DNA of 64,000 nt. It comes from UBA2365 sp964594045 (GTDB lineage Bacteria; Bacteroidota; Bacteroidia; Chitinophagales; Saprospiraceae). The translations under genes were made by a program, and so were the position numbers. The notes beneath the pieces are model-generated. The model saw only the letters and a program-made list of their open reading frames with translations. It was not told the DNA's origin and ran no database searches. Location: contig CAZQKR010000019.1 of NCBI GenBank assembly GCA_964594045.1, positions 1 to 64,000 on the forward strand, given 5' to 3'. Positions 17,886 through 26,060 of this stretch are shown piece by piece. Position 1 is the stretch's first letter, and each line of letters starts with the position of its first letter.

Positions 17886-19127
17886 TTAAATCTTTCCCTC
17901 CTCAAATACATGGTTAAATAAAATCGCATAAAAAGGGATTTCAAGTTCGGAAATTTCATTTTCCAAGATATGTTTTCTAATCAGATACCCATAAAATTTA
18001 ATTTTATTGTCAATTATTATTTGCCGGATTGGATAATGCATCAGAACTTCAGGATGATCAACTTTGAATTCTTTTCCGGCAATTCCAAATCTATCATTAT
18101 TTTGACAGACAATATTTTGATTTTGAAAAATATAACCCAAAACAATATCTGTGGGTACTTTATCAAGGATCATACTGGTATACAGATACTTTATCATGTA
18201 AGGACTTAAAAAATCTTGATAGATAGAGTCTAATAATTTTACTAAACTTTTTTCTAAAATCAATATGGAATCAACATAACTTTTGATTGTTTGAAAATAT
18301 TCATTTTGAATTAAATTACTTTCTGCTTGAATAAATCTTGAAATATTTTCATCTTTAGTGGGTAATTCTAATTTGGATCTATTAGCCATTTTCTTGTTTT
18401 TCAGTTCTTTTGAAAAACTGATAAACTTATTCCTATTACTTAAGCCAATTTCATCCTTTAAATTAATTCCGTTCCATATTTTTGAGTTTATTATTTTATC
18501 TTCCATTACTTCGACCTCAAGTAAGTGGTAAAGCAACGGAATACTCTCGTCAGGTATATCCTCATTCAGATAATTGCAATCCGGATCTGACAAATAATCA
18601 AAGAATATCGATTTATTATTATAAATAATTTGTCTGAAAGGTCTATTAAATAATATACTTGTGGAATTTGTATCTAAGGAAGAACATAATTCCTCTTTAA
18701 CCAAATTTTGATTTTTTAGTATTGTTTCTAATACTGGTTTCCCAATCTGATATCTACTATCTATGAGTGAATCACATAAAAGATAGATCATTTCAAAATT
18801 AGATTCCTTTTCTTTAGTAAACTCAATAAGATTGTCATCAACTTTTTCCTCAAACAAATGAATTGTATTAATATCCTCTTTTAGTTTATCCAAAATTCTT
18901 CTATCGGATGAATCTAAATCATCCCTGCCTGGTTTATTACTCCACTCTACGGTTAAATCAATACGTTCAAAGGGATCCAATAATCCATCCTTTTCCAATC
19001 GAAGAAAGTATTCAGCTTTATCGTTTATAACTCTTCGAATTTCATCCCTTTGATCAATTATGGTATCAACTTGCGATAGCAAATTGCAAGAATAAAAAAT
19101 AAATAAACTCAAAAAAACATATTTCAT
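17886..19127 (-). CDS. Secreted protein of unknown function with an internal duplication
   Basis: From ATG 19127 there are 413 residues with an N-terminal hydrophobic segment (about residues 2-17) that may be a signal peptide; a Cys lies inside it (FYSCNLLSQ), so a lipoprotein is possible but the lipobox is poor. The two halves look related: RPFRQIIYNNKSIFFDYL in the first half matches YPIRQIIIDNKIKFYGYL in the second, each followed after some residues by an IPxxYxxLxxxVxExxKI-like helix. No known domain was recognised. AT-rich, in the accessory island. Confidence 0.55.
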   Translation of the reverse strand: MKYVFLSLFIFYSCNLLSQVDTIIDQRDEIRRVINDKAEYFLRLEKDGLLDPFERIDLTVEWSNKPGRDDLDSSDRRILDKLKEDINTIHLFEEKVDDNLIEFTKEKESNFEMIYLLCDSLIDSRYQIGKPVLETILKNQNLVKEELCSSLDTNSTSILFNRPFRQIIYNNKSIFFDYLSDPDCNYLNEDIPDESIPLLYHLLEVEVMEDKIINSKIWNGINLKDEIGLSNRNKFISFSKELKNKKMANRSKLELPTKDENISRFIQAESNLIQNEYFQTIKSYVDSILILEKSLVKLLDSIYQDFLSPYMIKYLYTSMILDKVPTDIVLGYIFQNQNIVCQNNDRFGIAGKEFKVDHPEVLMHYPIRQIIIDNKIKFYGYLIRKHILENEISELEIPFYAILFNHVFEEGKI

Positions 19128-19384
19128 AAAATATAAAACCAAAGTACTTTATTAAATTCAGGTTTTTCCTACATTAAACACATATAACATTTCTAAATTA
19201 GTTAATATTTTTTTATTTATCACTTTCCAATAGATTATGATATTAATAAATAGAAAATAGTTAAAGATTATGAAGTTTACATTTAAAATAAAACATTGGT
19301 TTAAAGAGAATTAGAACAATAGTTCACACCCCATTCGAAACACATTTTTGATTCTTCAGAATATCCCCCTGTCCTCTGAAAGAC
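19128..19384. other. AT-rich spacer without gene
   Basis: No open frame of note and no terminator hairpin seen. Together with the toxin stump that follows, it forms a gap of about 330 bases between the secreted-protein gene and the orphan antitoxin. Confidence 0.5.
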
Positions 19385-19468
19385 TCAAATATTAAATACA
19401 CCATGCCTTATAAACCAGAATATTTGCCAGCTGTTATCAGCATTTCTCGTGATTTTGACTTCATACAT
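19385..19468 (-). pseudogene. Stump of a RelE/ParE-type toxin gene
   Basis: An ATG at 19468 overlaps the end of the preceding antitoxin-like gene by 8 bases (ATGTATGA), the coupling usual in toxin-antitoxin operons. The frame reads MYEVKITRNAD, a typical beginning for RelE/ParE toxins, but then degenerates and stops after 27 codons, where about 90 would be expected. I read this as a truncated toxin; loss of the toxin leaves the antitoxin as an orphan (inference). Confidence 0.45.
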
Positions 19469-19658
19469 ATTTCTTCAGATTTCCATCTTTCTCAAGAGCT
19501 TCAATAATTTCAGCCAAAGGGTAAGCCTCTTCTCCTTTTGTTGTTTCTGACAATAAGCCATCATAAAAATCCTCCCAGATCTGACCATATTTTTCAAGGT
19601 CGATCTGTACAAACTTCCTGTTGTTATGTTCATCTGTAAGATAAAAAATTCCGTCCAT
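19461..19658 (-). CDS. Small antitoxin-like protein (orphan)
   Basis: A 65-residue acidic protein (FYLTDEHNNRKFVQIDLEKYG, then an acidic helix and a Lys-ended tail). Short proteins of this appearance occur in Bacteroidota directly before RelE/ParE-type toxins; this is from memory, not a search. The toxin-like start overlapping its stop codon supports the reading. No DNA-binding motif is obvious. Confidence 0.5.
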   Translation of the reverse strand: MDGIFYLTDEHNNRKFVQIDLEKYGQIWEDFYDGLLSETTKGEEAYPLAEIIEALEKDGNLKKYV

Positions 19659-19810
19659 TTTAATGTGTTTACTTCAGTAAAAAGCAATAAATATTTTACC
19701 AGCAGTGAAAAAAACACACTCAAATCCCGACCTGCACACCTTAAAAGAAATCAGCAAATTTTAAATTTCGCTGACAGCCTGCTTGCTGATTTTCAATGTA
19801 AAAGGCTGTA

Positions 19811-20125
19811 TTATTGTCCAATGCTAATGTTCAGCTCCGATAATTCCACCTGCAACTTCACTTTTGCTTTCAAAGCGGCAAAAACTCTCAACAAAGTGTC
19901 CATCCTTACATTTCCTGTATTGTTTTCAAGTCTTGAAATTTGAGCCTTTTGGACACCTATAAGTTTACCTAAATCTTCCTGGGTTAAATTACGCTCCTTT
20001 CGGGAACGTTTAATCGCTTTTCCTATCAAGTCCAACTGAAGTTCAAACTCAAAAAGGTCTCTTTCCGCTGTTCCGGTCTTTCCTATAAGTTCGTCCTGAA
20101 TCTGGTCTAAAGAGTATGTTTTCAT
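19811..20125 (-). CDS. higA: HigA-like antitoxin, XRE-family HTH
   Basis: A 104-residue protein with a helix-turn-helix in the second half (NLTQEDLGKLIGVQKAQISRLEN, shown here in two parts: NLTQEDLGKLIG and VQKAQISRLEN). It should neutralise the toxin encoded just upstream and repress the operon. Its ATG overlaps the toxin stop by 4 bases (20122-20125). Toxin-first order is typical of higBA. A near-perfect 18-base palindrome sits in the promoter and is the expected operator. Confidence 0.85.
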   Translation of the reverse strand: MKTYSLDQIQDELIGKTGTAERDLFEFELQLDLIGKAIKRSRKERNLTQEDLGKLIGVQKAQISRLENNTGNVRMDTLLRVFAALKAKVKLQVELSELNISIGQ

Positions 20126-20478
20126 CTTTTTTTGTTTTCTAAGTGCTTTTCTTCAAAGTAATTTTTCCGTTGTTGAATAGCTTTTTGAATTTCGTTGTCA
20201 GGGACTCTGCTACGCTTTTTTAAAAATCCGTGTGTCGACACCACTAATGTTTCTTTTACAGAAGTTTTGTCCCAAAATGCTAGTAGTCTGTATTCCAAAC
20301 CCTGATATGTTGTTCTAAATTCCCAAATATCAAAATTGAGTTTTTTAAACAGTTCCGGGTCTTGTTCAATCTGTACCTTTCGTATATTGTAAAGAATTTT
20401 CTCATAGTGTTTTCTTTCCAGTCCTTTCAGAAACTCATACGCTTCATCTAAAAATATTATTTCAAAAAGTTTATCCAT
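20122..20478 (-). CDS. higB: HigB-like toxin, RelE superfamily (Gp49/DUF891-like)
   Basis: A 118-residue protein. The core (LFKKLNFDIWEFRTTYQGLEYRL, i.e. LNFDIWEFR and GLEYRLLAFW, then THGFLKKRSRVPDNEI) is characteristic of phage-derived Gp49-like/HigB toxins, ribosome-dependent mRNA interferases in studied cases. The Lys-rich THGFxKKxxxxP segment is the family hallmark. It precedes higA with a 4-base overlap. It appears full length and intact. Confidence 0.85.
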   Translation of the reverse strand: MDKLFEIIFLDEAYEFLKGLERKHYEKILYNIRKVQIEQDPELFKKLNFDIWEFRTTYQGLEYRLLAFWDKTSVKETLVVSTHGFLKKRSRVPDNEIQKAIQQRKNYFEEKHLENKKR

Positions 20479-20499
20479 TTACTAATTCAATACATGAAG

Positions 20500-20531
20500 C
20501 AAAGATACAGAATGTTTCGTTATAATGAAAC
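20500..20531 (-). promoter_or_regulatory. higBA promoter and candidate HigA operator
   Basis: On the minus strand TATCTTTG (20507-20500) matches the Bacteroidota -7 box about 22 bases before the higB ATG. Directly upstream, 20514-20531 is an 18-base palindrome (GTTTC-N-TTATAA-N-GAAAC) with one mismatch, located between the -7 and -33 positions, where a bound HigA dimer would block transcription. Confidence 0.65.
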
Positions 20532-20599
20532 TATTGTGAGATTTTTTAGGAATAGTTCGTTTCTAAAAGGCCAAACAACAGATGTTTTTCATTCAAAGT

Positions 20600-20640
20600 T
20601 TCATTTTATTTGAAATACTTTGGATCTGAAATAAAATGAA
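20600..20640. terminator. Hairpin downstream of the first secreted paralogue
   Basis: TTCATTTTATTT (20600-20611) pairs with AAATAAAATGAA (20629-20640), 12 bases perfect with a 17-base loop, just beyond the stop codon of the minus-strand gene at 20647. It could end that transcript, but no long U-run follows, so this is tentative. Confidence 0.35.
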
Positions 20641-20646
20641 CTTGGC

Positions 20647-21675
20647 TTAAAATGATCTTTGAGAAAAATCAAAATAATTCAATAATAATTCATGGGCCTT
20701 ATATTTTTCTTTCCAGTTTTCACCTATTTCCGCCCATTCTGTTTTGGTGAAACTATATCTGTATTCTACTCTTTTTTCCATGTTTACAATGATTTTCTCC
20801 TGGTAAAACGTAGCATCGTCATCGTGATTATTATGAAACGGAATACTAGCTACAATAATATTCTTGTTATTACTTGAAAATATTGCCGCATTCAAATGTC
20901 TAATATCATTCTCATCCATTTTAAAGTAGTATTCGATCTTATTTCTCTTTACATCCGTGATGATAAATCCTTCATCCTCCCAGCCTTCTACTGCTTCATC
21001 AATTATAAGATAACTTGCATCCTCATTTAATCTATACCTAATGCTATGCACGTTATATTCTTTAAGCATTATAATATTACCAATACTGTCTGTGACTAAG
21101 AAAGTATTCCACTCATCTATCACCTGCTTTTTATTTGTTAATGCATACTTCCGGAAACACCAAAGTATATGATTGTTTTCCCAGAGTCCTTGATCCCATG
21201 AAATATACCTTTCAATCTGCCGTCTTTTCCCTTGGTCATCTATCACCGGTATATGACCCATTTCTGCTCCTATATATCGCATATTTTCATCCAAACCCGG
21301 GGTTTTAGCCTTGGTATAAGGATTTAGTTTTTGCAGATCCAGCACTTTTGTTATTTTTCCTTCCCTCGAATTGAAGTAAACTATTTTTTTGTCATACCTG
21401 TTTTTTTTATTGGTTAATTCAAAAGCAAGTGGAAATACATCATTTCTTATGTATCGCTCCCTGGATATTTTTTCCTTAGGTGAATATCTTATCGTATCGA
21501 ACCAAATACGGGTGATCTCCTTACATGCTTGCAGCTTTTGTTTGTTGTCCATAGCGGAATAGCCTTTCAGGATCTTTTCCTGTTGCCGGAGTTTTTGTGC
21601 TTCGACACTCTTCTGACCAATTGAACAGGTGACAGAAATCAATGTGATCCAAAGAAAAAAGATAAACTGTTGCAT
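20647..21675 (-). CDS. Secreted protein, paralogue family copy 1 (short form)
   Basis: 342 residues with a signal peptide ending near SIGQ, then about 35 residues identical or nearly so to the two paralogues at 21971 and 26061. After residue ~57 it lacks the roughly 100-residue His/Pro-rich section present in the other two and continues with a diverged but related C-terminal part (FLVTDSIGNI compares with FVFDSLGNL). The first ~180 coding bases and the 40 bases upstream of the start are almost identical to copy 3, not copy 2, pointing to gene conversion or a recent partial duplication. WD/TolB-like blades are possible. Function not recognised. Confidence 0.6.
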   Translation of the reverse strand: MQQFIFFLWITLISVTCSIGQKSVEAQKLRQQEKILKGYSAMDNKQKLQACKEITRIWFDTIRYSPKEKISRERYIRNDVFPLAFELTNKKNRYDKKIVYFNSREGKITKVLDLQKLNPYTKAKTPGLDENMRYIGAEMGHIPVIDDQGKRRQIERYISWDQGLWENNHILWCFRKYALTNKKQVIDEWNTFLVTDSIGNIIMLKEYNVHSIRYRLNEDASYLIIDEAVEGWEDEGFIITDVKRNKIEYYFKMDENDIRHLNAAIFSSNNKNIIVASIPFHNNHDDDATFYQEKIIVNMEKRVEYRYSFTKTEWAEIGENWKEKYKAHELLLNYFDFSQRSF

Positions 21676-21970
21676 AAATTTGGGTTTAGGGTATGAAAGT
21701 ACTATTTTTTTTTGTTCATCATTAACCTTAAAAAAATCTTTAGGATCAATATCATAGAACTTAATATCAAATGGATATCATTCTTAAAAAACTAAAAACA
21801 CAAACAATTCACTCCATTAATGACATGATATTTTGTAAAACAAGCAATATTAACTAAAACGACACCCGTCATTTGATTATTTAAACATTTTCAAAATCAT
21901 TCTGGCACCCTTAACTTCATTTGAATTGACAAAACATCCAAAATGAGGCAATATAAGAAAAGCCAACTTT

Positions 21971-23257
21971 CTAAAACTTTGTGACTTCAAAATCAAACAA
22001 TTCAAGGTATTGCTCAGATCCCCTGGATTTGTCATATACTTTATTTCGACGATTCAATTCATCAAACATAACATCTGCAGAATATTTTATTCTTTTGGTC
22101 ATATCAAAGAACTTATAATTGAGGTAGGGTTTGGATTCATCTATTTTACTTGGTTGTAAATTCTTTTTTACAAAAATTAAGCCCTTTTTTGCTTCTAAAG
22201 TGCTATATACTGGATTAAATCCTCGGACATTTGATTTTTCACTGTAAACAATCTGATTTTTTTTGATATCATAGATGATCACTCCCTCATATTTGGTCAG
22301 GAATGTCAAATCAGCATCCATCGTATTGCCATAAGTAAACATCAGATATTTCCCATCCTGGGTTATCTTAGGATGAGAAACACCATATTTTAAACCCGCT
22401 ATTGTATCAGTGAGATTTCCCAGACTGTCAAAAACAAAGATGGTACTTTCCCAGCCTATGACCACATCGTGTGCCATAGGTATTAAATCGAAACAGACCA
22501 ATACCCTTTTATTTTTGTTATCTGCATAATTAACTCTGTTACTCACCTGATGGTATGCATAACTTTGAGTTCTGTATTCAGTTACTTGGGTACTATAATC
22601 ATAGGTTGTGTCATCCATGATATTTCTCCCTATGTTCTCACCGGCTGCATCAAAGCCGATTTTTTCGGATAATAGTGGGTATTTTTCTTTAGTGTATGGA
22701 TTGATCTCCCGGAGATCAATACTTTTGAGTAAATTGTGTTTTTTGTCATAATATTCCAACTTAAAGTCTCCTTTATATTTATCCCTGAAAATTAACAAGC
22801 CATCCCGGGGTTGATCTATGATGGTATTTCCATCTTCTGAAATATATTTTAAATACCCATGACCTCCGTTTCTGTCCAAAATAATATCTCCATATTGTGC
22901 ATACTTTTTCCTCGGAGGAAATTCTTTCCTTGGAGGAATCGTATCCAAAATGACTTTAGACTGTTCGCTATGGTGTGATGCATGGTGCAAATCATTCTGA
23001 CCATCATCTTCATACTTCATATTTTCAGATTTTCTGTGCGGAAAGAATTGTATTTCATTTATATATGATTTGCCTTTATCGAACCAAATACCGGTGATCT
23101 CCTTACATGCTTGCAGCTTTTGTTTGTTGTCCATAGCGGAATAGCCTTTCAGGATCTTTTCCTGCTGGCGGAGTTTTTGTGCATCGACACTCTTCTGACC
23201 AATTGAACAGGTGACAGAAATCAATGTGATCCAAGTGAAAAAGATAAACTGTTGCAT
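21971..23257 (-). CDS. Secreted protein, paralogue family copy 2
   Basis: 428 residues with a Sec signal peptide, an N-terminal helical part (AQKLRQQEKILKGYSAM), a His/Asp-rich stretch near residues 80-98 (NDLHHASHHSEQ) that could bind metal, a Pro/Arg/Lys run (IPPRKEFPPRKKY), and a C-terminal half with beta-propeller-like phrases (HPKITQDGKYLMFTYG, VIIYDIKKNQIVY). The first half is nearly identical at the DNA level to copy 3 (26061), whereas the C-terminal ~60 residues diverge. A 3' flank of about 90 bases is also partly shared with copy 3. Function not recognised; probably periplasmic or outer-membrane associated. Confidence 0.62.
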   Translation of the reverse strand: MQQFIFFTWITLISVTCSIGQKSVDAQKLRQQEKILKGYSAMDNKQKLQACKEITGIWFDKGKSYINEIQFFPHRKSENMKYEDDGQNDLHHASHHSEQSKVILDTIPPRKEFPPRKKYAQYGDIILDRNGGHGYLKYISEDGNTIIDQPRDGLLIFRDKYKGDFKLEYYDKKHNLLKSIDLREINPYTKEKYPLLSEKIGFDAAGENIGRNIMDDTTYDYSTQVTEYRTQSYAYHQVSNRVNYADNKNKRVLVCFDLIPMAHDVVIGWESTIFVFDSLGNLTDTIAGLKYGVSHPKITQDGKYLMFTYGNTMDADLTFLTKYEGVIIYDIKKNQIVYSEKSNVRGFNPVYSTLEAKKGLIFVKKNLQPSKIDESKPYLNYKFFDMTKRIKYSADVMFDELNRRNKVYDKSRGSEQYLELFDFEVTKF

Positions 23258-23341
23258 AAATAAGAGATTAGGGTTTAAAATTAATACTTTTCCTGAATAA
23301 TTAATGCACTGATTTTCAAAATAATTGCCCTCCAGCTTCCG

Positions 23342-23512
23342 TTGTCTGAAGTCTGCAACTTCATACTTGTATCGCTCTGACCCGTTACCTGAATATAATC
23401 CAATTACAATTCTGCTTAAAATTATCTTCCAGAAGTTACAAACTTCATTTCACTCTTACTGCCAAAATGAAAGTGCACTCCCTATCCGTCTGAAGTTGCA
23501 GACTTCAGACTA
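23342..23512. repeat. Palindromic ~170-base repeat, copy A (MITE/REP-like)
   Basis: Ends in perfect 19-base terminal inverted repeats, GTCTGAAGTCTGCAACTTC at 23344-23362 and its complement at 23492-23510. A third related palindrome (GAAGTTACAAACTTC) lies inside, near 23433-23447. A second copy in the same orientation is at 25780-25950, with most of the sequence between the ends conserved. A short frame across the repeat is judged spurious. Confidence 0.8.
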
Positions 23513-23579
23513 CATATGCATTATTTAAGGAAGGTGGAATTAATTTTAGACTTAATATAATATGAGAAATTGCTGGCAT

Positions 23580-25253
23580 TCAATCTATTACAATACTTGC
23601 TTGTCCTGCCATTATGGGACTAAAATGCCCATCTAATACTATGAGATTTTCAATATATAAATAATCACCGCTTTTAAGATTTTTTATCAATTCAACTTGC
23701 CGTTCAGTATAATATTTTGTGTAGGATACAGCTTGAACAGGGTCCATCCTCTCACCATCTTCTATTGACACGATTATAATGCCGAAAAAGATTGGTTGAA
23801 TATTATAGTCTAAGTCTAAATATTTATAAATAAACTCAATTGTTCCCCATTTCAAAACTTCTTCCTTACTTATTCTTCCTGAATAAACATTACAATCTTC
23901 ACCAGAAGCAATGTAAGGATTTGGTATTCTTTTTACTCTGAATTTTTTTTCATCAAGTACGACACCTTTGTGACTGATTTTCAATATTGCTATACCAGGT
24001 TCGAATACTTTGACTATATATTCTCCATTTCCTCCAACTATATTGCCCTTATCAATTGACACATCGAGATCAGTATAATCAATTCCGGCAACTGCAATTT
24101 TAATTGGATTTTCAACACCAATATACAGGACATTCATCTTTGGAAGCTCGATAGCTGTGATCATGGGTTTTTTAATAAGGCTATCCTCAGTTGGTTTTAT
24201 CAGGTAGCCTAAATTTGTTTTTACAACATTAAATTTGTTTTTACCCGACTGCAATTTTTCTTCTTTAAAATGATCTGTCGGATTCTCATGTCCTGAATTT
24301 TGAATAGCCTGTTCAAAGATGAAACTGCTTTTGTCGGTATTCTTTTCTTCATGAGCGTTTATAAAACCTACCAGCAGAAATGAAATTGAAAATAGATGGA
24401 TAAATCCAAGGTACTGAAAAAATCCAATTTTGCGAGTTTTAGTTTTTGACATCATCATAATTCGCTTTTTAGTTGAATAAAAATAATTTGATCCTAAAAT
24501 AAATTGTTGATAATCTTCTAACTGATTTATTAAACCTTTTTGGTATTCTGCTATATCACGCCCGTTTCGAATCACAGTTTCATCAGCCAAATATTCGTGT
24601 ATCAGTTTCATTTGACTTTTGAAATGCCACACTAAAGGATTGAACCAAAACACACAACTTAAGATTTCAGAAATCACAACATCTATTGAATGGTATTGAT
24701 CAGCATGTGCTTTTTCATGGATTAATATATCAGGCAGATTTTTGCTTATACTAATTGTTTTTGGTAAGAAAATTAAATTGAAAAAAGAAAATATGTTTTG
24801 TTTCTTATGAAAAACATAAATGTATTTTCCTTCTTTCCTTTTTTCTGAATTTTTATATAAAATGAATATAACTGTAAGGCCAATGAAAATTTTTATCAAT
24901 AGTAATAAACCCACTGACAAATATGTCCACTGCATGATCAGCAAAAACTTAGAAGTGTATTGTTGAGCAATGATTTCATCGGATATTTGATGATTTTGTG
25001 AGAAATTAAATTGATCACTGATTTCAATTTTATTTGCGGCTGGTTGAATTTGTAGCACCTTTTGTTCATCTTTGAGAAAATGTGCAGAAATATTGTGCTT
25101 ACTGAATGGTAAAATGAAGGATAACATCACAATCGTAAGCAGGGTTAATCGCTGAAATACGAAATTGCCTGATTTTTTGAAAGCAATAATCCAAAGAGAA
25201 TAACTAATACTGAAAATTATGGTTGTCAAAAAAATATATTTCAAAAGTTCCAT
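23580..25253 (-). CDS. BlaR1/MecR1-like M56 membrane metallopeptidase with a GldM-like C-terminal domain
   Basis: From ATG 25253 the protein has 557 residues. Four hydrophobic segments lie near residues 2-24, 34-50, 103-132 and 282-298. The cytoplasmic M56 zinc site HEKAH is at about 179-183, followed by FNPLVWHFKSQMKLIHEYLADE, the family's signature. In place of a penicillin-binding sensor domain, residues ~365-557 resemble the C-terminal region of GldM: KMNVLYIGVENP matches KMNVFYIGVDNP in this window's GldM, with FRVKRIPNP against FRVKPIPIP and GDYLYIENL against GDRYYFENV. Family logic: an external signal activates the protease, which removes BlaI. Here the signal may concern the type IX secretion machinery or envelope (inference). 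One base separates it from blaI. Confidence 0.85.
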   Translation of the reverse strand: MELLKYIFLTTIIFSISYSLWIIAFKKSGNFVFQRLTLLTIVMLSFILPFSKHNISAHFLKDEQKVLQIQPAANKIEISDQFNFSQNHQISDEIIAQQYTSKFLLIMQWTYLSVGLLLLIKIFIGLTVIFILYKNSEKRKEGKYIYVFHKKQNIFSFFNLIFLPKTISISKNLPDILIHEKAHADQYHSIDVVISEILSCVFWFNPLVWHFKSQMKLIHEYLADETVIRNGRDIAEYQKGLINQLEDYQQFILGSNYFYSTKKRIMMMSKTKTRKIGFFQYLGFIHLFSISFLLVGFINAHEEKNTDKSSFIFEQAIQNSGHENPTDHFKEEKLQSGKNKFNVVKTNLGYLIKPTEDSLIKKPMITAIELPKMNVLYIGVENPIKIAVAGIDYTDLDVSIDKGNIVGGNGEYIVKVFEPGIAILKISHKGVVLDEKKFRVKRIPNPYIASGEDCNVYSGRISKEEVLKWGTIEFIYKYLDLDYNIQPIFFGIIIVSIEDGERMDPVQAVSYTKYYTERQVELIKNLKSGDYLYIENLIVLDGHFSPIMAGQASIVID

Positions 25254-25254
25254 A

Positions 25255-25632
25255 TCAAAGAGACTTTTTAGATTCAATTTCTTTCTCAATCAGTGATTTT
25301 AACTCTTCAAGATCTATTAGCCTGATCTTTTTATGGTTCAAAAATGGTGATACCAACTGTTTAAGTGAGTTATCATAAAAGTCACTTAAAATATTTCTGA
25401 CATGAAAACCCGCATATTTATTTTTAGATACTTTAGCATAGTAAACATTCGTTTTTCCATAGGTTTTATGAGACACATATCCCTTATTTTCAAGTACTTT
25501 TAGCACTGTAGCAACCGTCGTGTATGCAGGTTTGGGGTCAGGCAGGGATTCTAACACATCGCTGACCGCTCCGGTTTCAATTTTCCACAAAGCCATCAAT
25601 ATCTCTTGCTGAGCTCTTGTTATTTCATTCAT
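25255..25632 (-). CDS. blaI: BlaI/MecI/CopY-family transcriptional repressor
   Basis: From ATG 25632 the protein has 125 residues, the usual size. It begins NEITRAQQEILMALW and carries a winged helix with AYTTVATVLKVLENKGYVSHK, recognition-helix phrases diagnostic of BlaI (AYTTV, LENKG). The C-terminal half is the dimerisation region where BlaR1-type proteases cleave. The longer frame adds 68 residues reading back through the promoter and a repeat element, and was rejected. It is the first gene of a two-gene operon with the M56-type sensor (TGATATG junction). A candidate operator lies about 80-95 bases upstream. No beta-lactamase gene is nearby. Confidence 0.92.
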   Translation of the reverse strand: MNEITRAQQEILMALWKIETGAVSDVLESLPDPKPAYTTVATVLKVLENKGYVSHKTYGKTNVYYAKVSKNKYAGFHVRNILSDFYDNSLKQLVSPFLNHKKIRLIDLEELKSLIEKEIESKKSL

Positions 25633-25683
25633 AAACCGATAATTTTTTTCGTAAGTATTATAGATCATATCATTATCAAAACG

Positions 25684-25725
25684 CAAACATACTATAAATA
25701 TTTTATCATTACTATATTTATAGTA
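25684..25725 (-). promoter_or_regulatory. blaI promoter with BlaI-type operator dyad
   Basis: TACTATATTTATAGTA at 25710-25725 is a perfect 7-base-arm dyad with the 16-base layout of known BlaI/MecI operators (TACTA...TAGTA). On the minus strand TATGTTTG (25691-25684) fits the -7 box, and the -33 position, 19 bases upstream, falls at the edge of the dyad. A second half-site TACTATA lies at 25690-25696 over the -7 box. This indicates autoregulation by BlaI. Confidence 0.72.
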
Positions 25726-25779
25726 TTTATTTTTTAAGTTTTTCTTATTTATAGGATAAACCAAATCGACAATTCCCCA

Positions 25780-25950
25780 TTGTCTGAAGTTGCAAACTTC
25801 ATACTTGTATCCCTCTGACCCGATGCCTGAACACAATCCAATTACAATTCTGCTTAAAATTATCTTCCATAAGTTACAAACTTCATTTCACTCATACTGC
25901 CAAAATGAAAGTGCACCCCCTATCCGATTGAAGTCGCAGACTTCAGACAA
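25780..25950. repeat. Palindromic ~170-base repeat, copy B (MITE/REP-like)
   Basis: Same orientation and clearly the same sequence as 23342-23512. The outermost ten bases (TTGTCTGAAG at 25780-25789, CTTCAGACAA at 25941-25950) are perfectly inverted, while the inner parts of the ends have drifted. An inner palindrome (AAGTTACAAACTT) is conserved. The blaI-blaR1-like pair lies exactly between copies A and B. Confidence 0.8.
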
Positions 25951-26060
25951 CGCATGTCATTTGATTCTTTGGGCGTTTCCAAAATCATCAAGCATCCTGG
26001 GATTTTCCTTTTTAACTAACAGAACAACTGAAATGAGGCAAAACTAAAATTGTCTTCTTT

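Noticed and set aside
23325..23528. A 67-codon plus-strand frame, with a similar one at 25790-26047
   Set aside because: Both are translations of the two copies of the palindromic repeat; similarity comes from the repeat, not from coding.
25633..25836. Longer start for blaI adding 68 residues
   Set aside because: It reads through the promoter, operator and part of a repeat; BlaI proteins start at the NEITRAQQ-like position.
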